From Hedera helix (taxonomy: Eukaryota; Streptophyta; Magnoliopsida; Apiales; Araliaceae): a DNA stretch of 64,000 bases. This document shows, one piece after another, positions 63,601 through 64,000 of the stretch. The stretch spans positions 9,426,432-9,490,431 of the forward strand of contig OX359284.1 of assembly GCA_947179155.2 (NCBI GenBank), written 5' to 3'. The notes below the pieces were generated by a model. The model had not been told where the DNA came from. It saw nothing but the letters and a program-made list of their open reading frames with translations, and ran no database searches. Position 1 is the first letter of the stretch; the number at the start of each line of letters is the position of its first letter. Both the position numbers and the translations under genes were made by a program.

Positions 63601-63911
63601 CTGACTCCGCCGATATGCCAATGGCATCATCCCAGAAAAGATTCAATGACTTCTTTGCTGGCTCCCATGCCTCGGGAGCAGTATAGTTTGGGCTGAGCAG
63701 CGTACAATCCATGCATGAATGAATTCTAGAGGAATCACATTCTGAACGAGCTTTCCGACAAGTAGATTTCTTTAGAATCAATGGAAGTCCATAATCAGAA
63801 ACCACAGTACGCCCATTTGCGTCTAAAAGAAGATTGGACGGTTTTAGATTCATACACACAACACCTGCTGCGTGGAGTTCAGCCACCCCACGAGCAATGT
63901 CTGCCCCATAT
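44994..63911 (-). CDS. KEG: KEG (KEEP ON GOING) E3 ubiquitin ligase, 3' part, 15 exons, 5' end outside window
   Basis: Exons in transcript order: 63911-63549, 63443-63213, 62813-62688, 62582-62246, 61943-61785, 58986-58829, 58666-58545, 58385-58251, 53944-53820, 53623-53519, 53421-53188, 48425-48092, 47995-47807, 47406-47101, 46235-44994. Every intron has GT/AG ends and the phases match, apart from one extra base in the 61943-61785 exon. Without that base the visible part encodes 1,387 residues and ends at a TAA stop (44994-44996). Domain order is kinase C-lobe, linker, ankyrin repeats, then about a dozen HERC2-like repeats marked by VGDWV-type motifs. This order and the sequence match Arabidopsis KEG (about 1,625 aa) from memory. 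The family is a RING E3 ligase at the trans-Golgi/early endosome that degrades ABI5 and other targets and restrains ABA signalling. RING and kinase N-lobe exons should lie beyond 64,000. Introns are unusually long and filled with repeats. Identity is very secure; whether this allele is functional is not, because of the frameshift. Confidence 0.95.
46371..46850. mobile_element. MITE-like element in KEG intron
   Basis: It lies between GGGGTAAAACC and (reverse complement) GGGGTGAGTA ends, with many CCGAACCGAA / TTCGGTTATTCGG repeats near both ends. This matches a common plant hAT-type MITE style. I could not see a matching target duplication. Confidence 0.55.
47101..47406 (-). CDS. KEG: KEG exon: HERC2-like repeats
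   Basis: A 102-codon phase-0 exon encoding VGDWVRVKASVSSPKYGWED and FEVGQEIHMMPSVSQPRLGW. The acceptor is CATGAGCAG and the donor is GTAAGA. Confidence 0.93.
47807..47995 (-). CDS. KEG: KEG exon: HERC2-like repeat
   Basis: A 63-codon phase-0 exon encoding IGDRVCVKRSVAEPRYAWGG, HHSVGRISEIESDGLLIIDI and WKADPSDMEKVEDFK. It corresponds to a single HERC2-like repeat. Confidence 0.92.
48092..48425 (-). CDS. KEG: KEG exon: HERC2-like repeats
   Basis: The exon encodes RGQSRDSIGTVLCVDDDGIL, FKVGDWVRIRPTLTTAKHGL and LSYLPNPWHCEPEEVEPVDP. The acceptor is TTTTTTGTACAG and the donor is GTAGTG. Confidence 0.93.
49651..49690. repeat. Poly-C tract
   Basis: CCCCCCTCC then about 31 uninterrupted C. Length is likely uncertain in the assembly. 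Confidence 0.9.
49760..50240. mobile_element. Possible MITE with GTTCTAAAA ends
   Basis: Left GTTCTAAAACAAGG and right CTTTTTAGAAC form imperfect inverted ends, with GGCGC-rich sequence just inside both. No target duplication seen. Confidence 0.4.
50369..52130 (+). mobile_element. Decayed LTR element inside KEG intron
   Basis: Stretches 50458-50695 and 51900-52127 are diverged direct repeats (AAAGTTATC, AAGGCCAAGA, GATCCTAGG, TTATATTTTC). A copia-like tract ACCAGGGGAGAATGATG (about 51680) precedes the right copy. The interior has short gag-like ORFs at best. Boundaries are approximate. Confidence 0.55.
53188..53421 (-). CDS. KEG: KEG exon: first HERC2-like repeats
   Basis: The exon encodes YQVGDWVKFKRSIITPTYGW, SVGFVQSVPDKDNLMVSFCS and LDRGQHVQLKQDVEEPR. 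These are the first VGDWV...YGW...SVG repeats of the HERC2-like array. The donor GTTTGT precedes the longest intron (4.8 kb). Confidence 0.92.
53519..53623 (-). CDS. KEG: KEG exon: ankyrin-to-HERC2 linker
   Basis: This 105-bp exon encodes GKTLRDFLEALPREWISEDL and MEALVNKGVHLFPT, a stretch strongly conserved in KEG proteins. The acceptor is TTGACAG and the donor is GTGAGT. Confidence 0.92.
53820..53944 (-). CDS. KEG: KEG exon: last ankyrin repeat
   Basis: The exon encodes DDEGDNAFHIAADSAKMIRE, NLDWIIIMLRYPEAA and VDVRNH. It follows a 4.3-kb intron (acceptor TGTTAACAG style at 53945) and ends before donor GTAATC. The split Ser codon is completed by the next exon. Confidence 0.92.
54586..54652. 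repeat. (AT)33 microsatellite
   Basis: 67 bases of alternating A/T. Confidence 0.97.
54646..55210. repeat. 135-bp direct duplication, each copy next to a dinucleotide run
   Basis: TATTCACACTTGCCAGAAAA starts near 54650 and 55079 and continues for about 130 bp in both copies, with small indels. One copy follows (AT)n, the other (CA)n-(TA). Confidence 0.85.
55033..55061. repeat. (CA)14 microsatellite
   Basis: 29 bases of CA repeat followed by CGTACACGTACAC. Confidence 0.95.
58251..58385 (-). CDS. KEG: KEG exon: ankyrin repeat
   Basis: This exon is exactly 45 codons, phase 0 at both ends. It encodes IILDAGVDVNLRNVHNTIPL, HVALARGAKSCVGLLLSAGA and NCNLQ. The acceptor is CTAACAG and the donor is GTCTGT. 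Confidence 0.92.
58545..58666 (-). CDS. KEG: KEG exon: ankyrin repeat
   Basis: The exon starts after TCTTGCAG and encodes GREMVRLLLAAGADATAEDT and RTALHTAAMANDVELVK, a textbook ankyrin repeat. The donor is GTAAGC, in phase 0. Confidence 0.93.
58829..58986 (-). CDS. KEG: KEG exon: ankyrin repeats
   Basis: The exon starts after TTTGCAG, encodes PLHLCVSTWNVAVVKRWVEL and then GTSLCMAAALKKDHEA, and ends before donor GTAAAA. It is the continuation of the ankyrin array seen in KEG proteins. Confidence 0.92.
58987..61784 (-). other. KEG: 2.8-kb KEG intron with MITE and LTR-like segment
   Basis: It lies between the donor GTAAG after 61785 and the acceptor TTTGCAG before 58986. It includes the MITE at 59427-59861 and a leader-like, possible LTR fragment (60640-61150, with TATAAATAG near 60998). 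No gene found. Confidence 0.65.
59427..59861. mobile_element. MITE with GGCCTGTTYGTTTCAG ends
   Basis: Left GGCCTGTTCGTTTCAG and right CTGAAACAAACAGGCC are inverted repeats (one mismatch in 16). The element is 435 bp and non-coding. The end type is common among plant MITEs. Target duplication not resolved. Confidence 0.75.
61785..61943 (-). CDS. KEG: KEG exon: ankyrin repeat with +1 frameshift
   Basis: The exon starts after ACAACAG with ELLLAGA and ends at donor GTAAG. At 61920-61921 there is one base more than the family reading frame allows. Read straight through, the frame meets a TGA a few codons later. Skipping one base restores ankyrin sequence (DEGESVLHRAVAKNYTACAL), and only then is the join to the next exon in frame. 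The exon is 159 bp where 158 is expected. Shifting either neighbouring splice site did not give an open alternative. It may be a real lesion or an assembly indel. Confidence 0.85.
62246..62582 (-). CDS. KEG: KEG exon: ankyrin repeats
   Basis: The exon encodes DGQTALHLACRRGSVDLVDA and DGDPPLVFALAAGSPECV, which are canonical ankyrin units (DG-TALHLA and hydrophobic helix spacing), and ends at HGHPDCMR before donor GTAGGT. It ends in phase 0. Confidence 0.93.
62688..62813 (-). CDS. KEG: KEG exon: acidic linker into ankyrin region
   Basis: This 126-bp exon encodes an acidic, serine-rich linker (SSLSDSEVPEDNPSLLNQLV) and then the first helix of the ankyrin region (EGNLAGFR). The acceptor is TATGCAG and the donor is GTCAGT. 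It joins in frame to both neighbours. Confidence 0.9.
63213..63443 (-). CDS. KEG: KEG exon: kinase C-lobe end and proline/serine linker
   Basis: The exon starts after TGCAG and completes the TVPW codon. It runs through LSAEEIYRAVVKARRQPP, RELWKMIGECLQFK and SKRPTF (the kinase subdomain XI arginine) and ends in IPRSPPASPD before donor GTAAGA. Confidence 0.93.
63549..63911 (-). CDS. KEG: KEG exon: kinase catalytic loop to helix F/G
   Basis: The acceptor TGTAG and donor GTATGT define this exon. It encodes YGADIARGVAELHAAG, then the catalytic-loop equivalent CMNLKPSNLL, then SDYG in place of DFG, then YTAPEAW (APE motif) and SDAWSFGCTLVEMCTG. The HRD motif is replaced by CMN. The first base completes an Arg codon from the preceding exon, which is beyond the window. 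Confidence 0.93.
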
Positions 63912-64000
63912 CTACACGAGAGAACACATAATGCATCAGAAGAAAATGAGAAACACATGCTCAAAGCTACTATTAGAAGCTACCATCAGCAGATATATGC

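Overview
This is nuclear DNA of a flowering plant, most likely a eudicot. It is AT-rich, intron-containing and dominated by nested LTR retrotransposons. The only clear host gene is a near-complete 3' part of KEEP ON GOING (KEG), the multidomain RING-kinase-ankyrin-HERC2-repeat E3 ubiquitin ligase. KEG lies on the minus strand from the right window edge to about 44,994. Its RING and kinase N-lobe exons are beyond position 64,000. Fifteen exons can be placed with consensus splice sites. All join in frame except for one extra base in the fifth visible exon (near 61,920), which shifts an ankyrin repeat out of frame.

Positions 1-42,650 are a transposon nest. A truncated LTR (1-3,009) is followed by a CACTA-like remnant (3,290-3,735) and a 3.9-kb solo LTR (3,966-7,846, target duplication ATTGA). 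A minus-strand Ty3/gypsy chromovirus-type element spans 8,247-24,087, is bounded by the 5-bp duplication ATATT, and carries recognisable protease, RT, RNase H, integrase and C-terminal chromodomain-like sequence. Plus-strand LTR-element debris (14,945-21,407) lies inside it. It is itself inserted in the 5' LTR of an older element that has a tRNA-Met-type primer site (24,503) and only a gag-like zinc-knuckle remnant (24,690-25,560).

Positions 29,194-34,354 hold an endogenous caulimovirid (pararetrovirus) cluster bounded on both sides by TA dinucleotide runs. Plus-strand coat/zinc-knuckle, protease and early RT come first. A second ORF and a TATA promoter follow, and then an oppositely oriented RT fragment that overlaps the first by about 80 nearly identical bases.

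Positions 34,400-42,650 hold further truncated LTRs. One carries about 34 copies of a 39-bp hairpin-forming minisatellite. A 2.1-kb non-autonomous hAT-like element (38,181-40,289) with an 8-bp target duplication contains four 329-bp tandem units.

Positions 42,650-44,990 are intergenic. The KEG introns hold MITE-like elements, a decayed LTR element and long simple repeats. The transposons and the viral cluster are decayed and do not act with KEG. KEG alone gives a functional picture: in Arabidopsis it is a trans-Golgi/early-endosome E3 ligase that turns over ABI5 and so limits ABA signalling.
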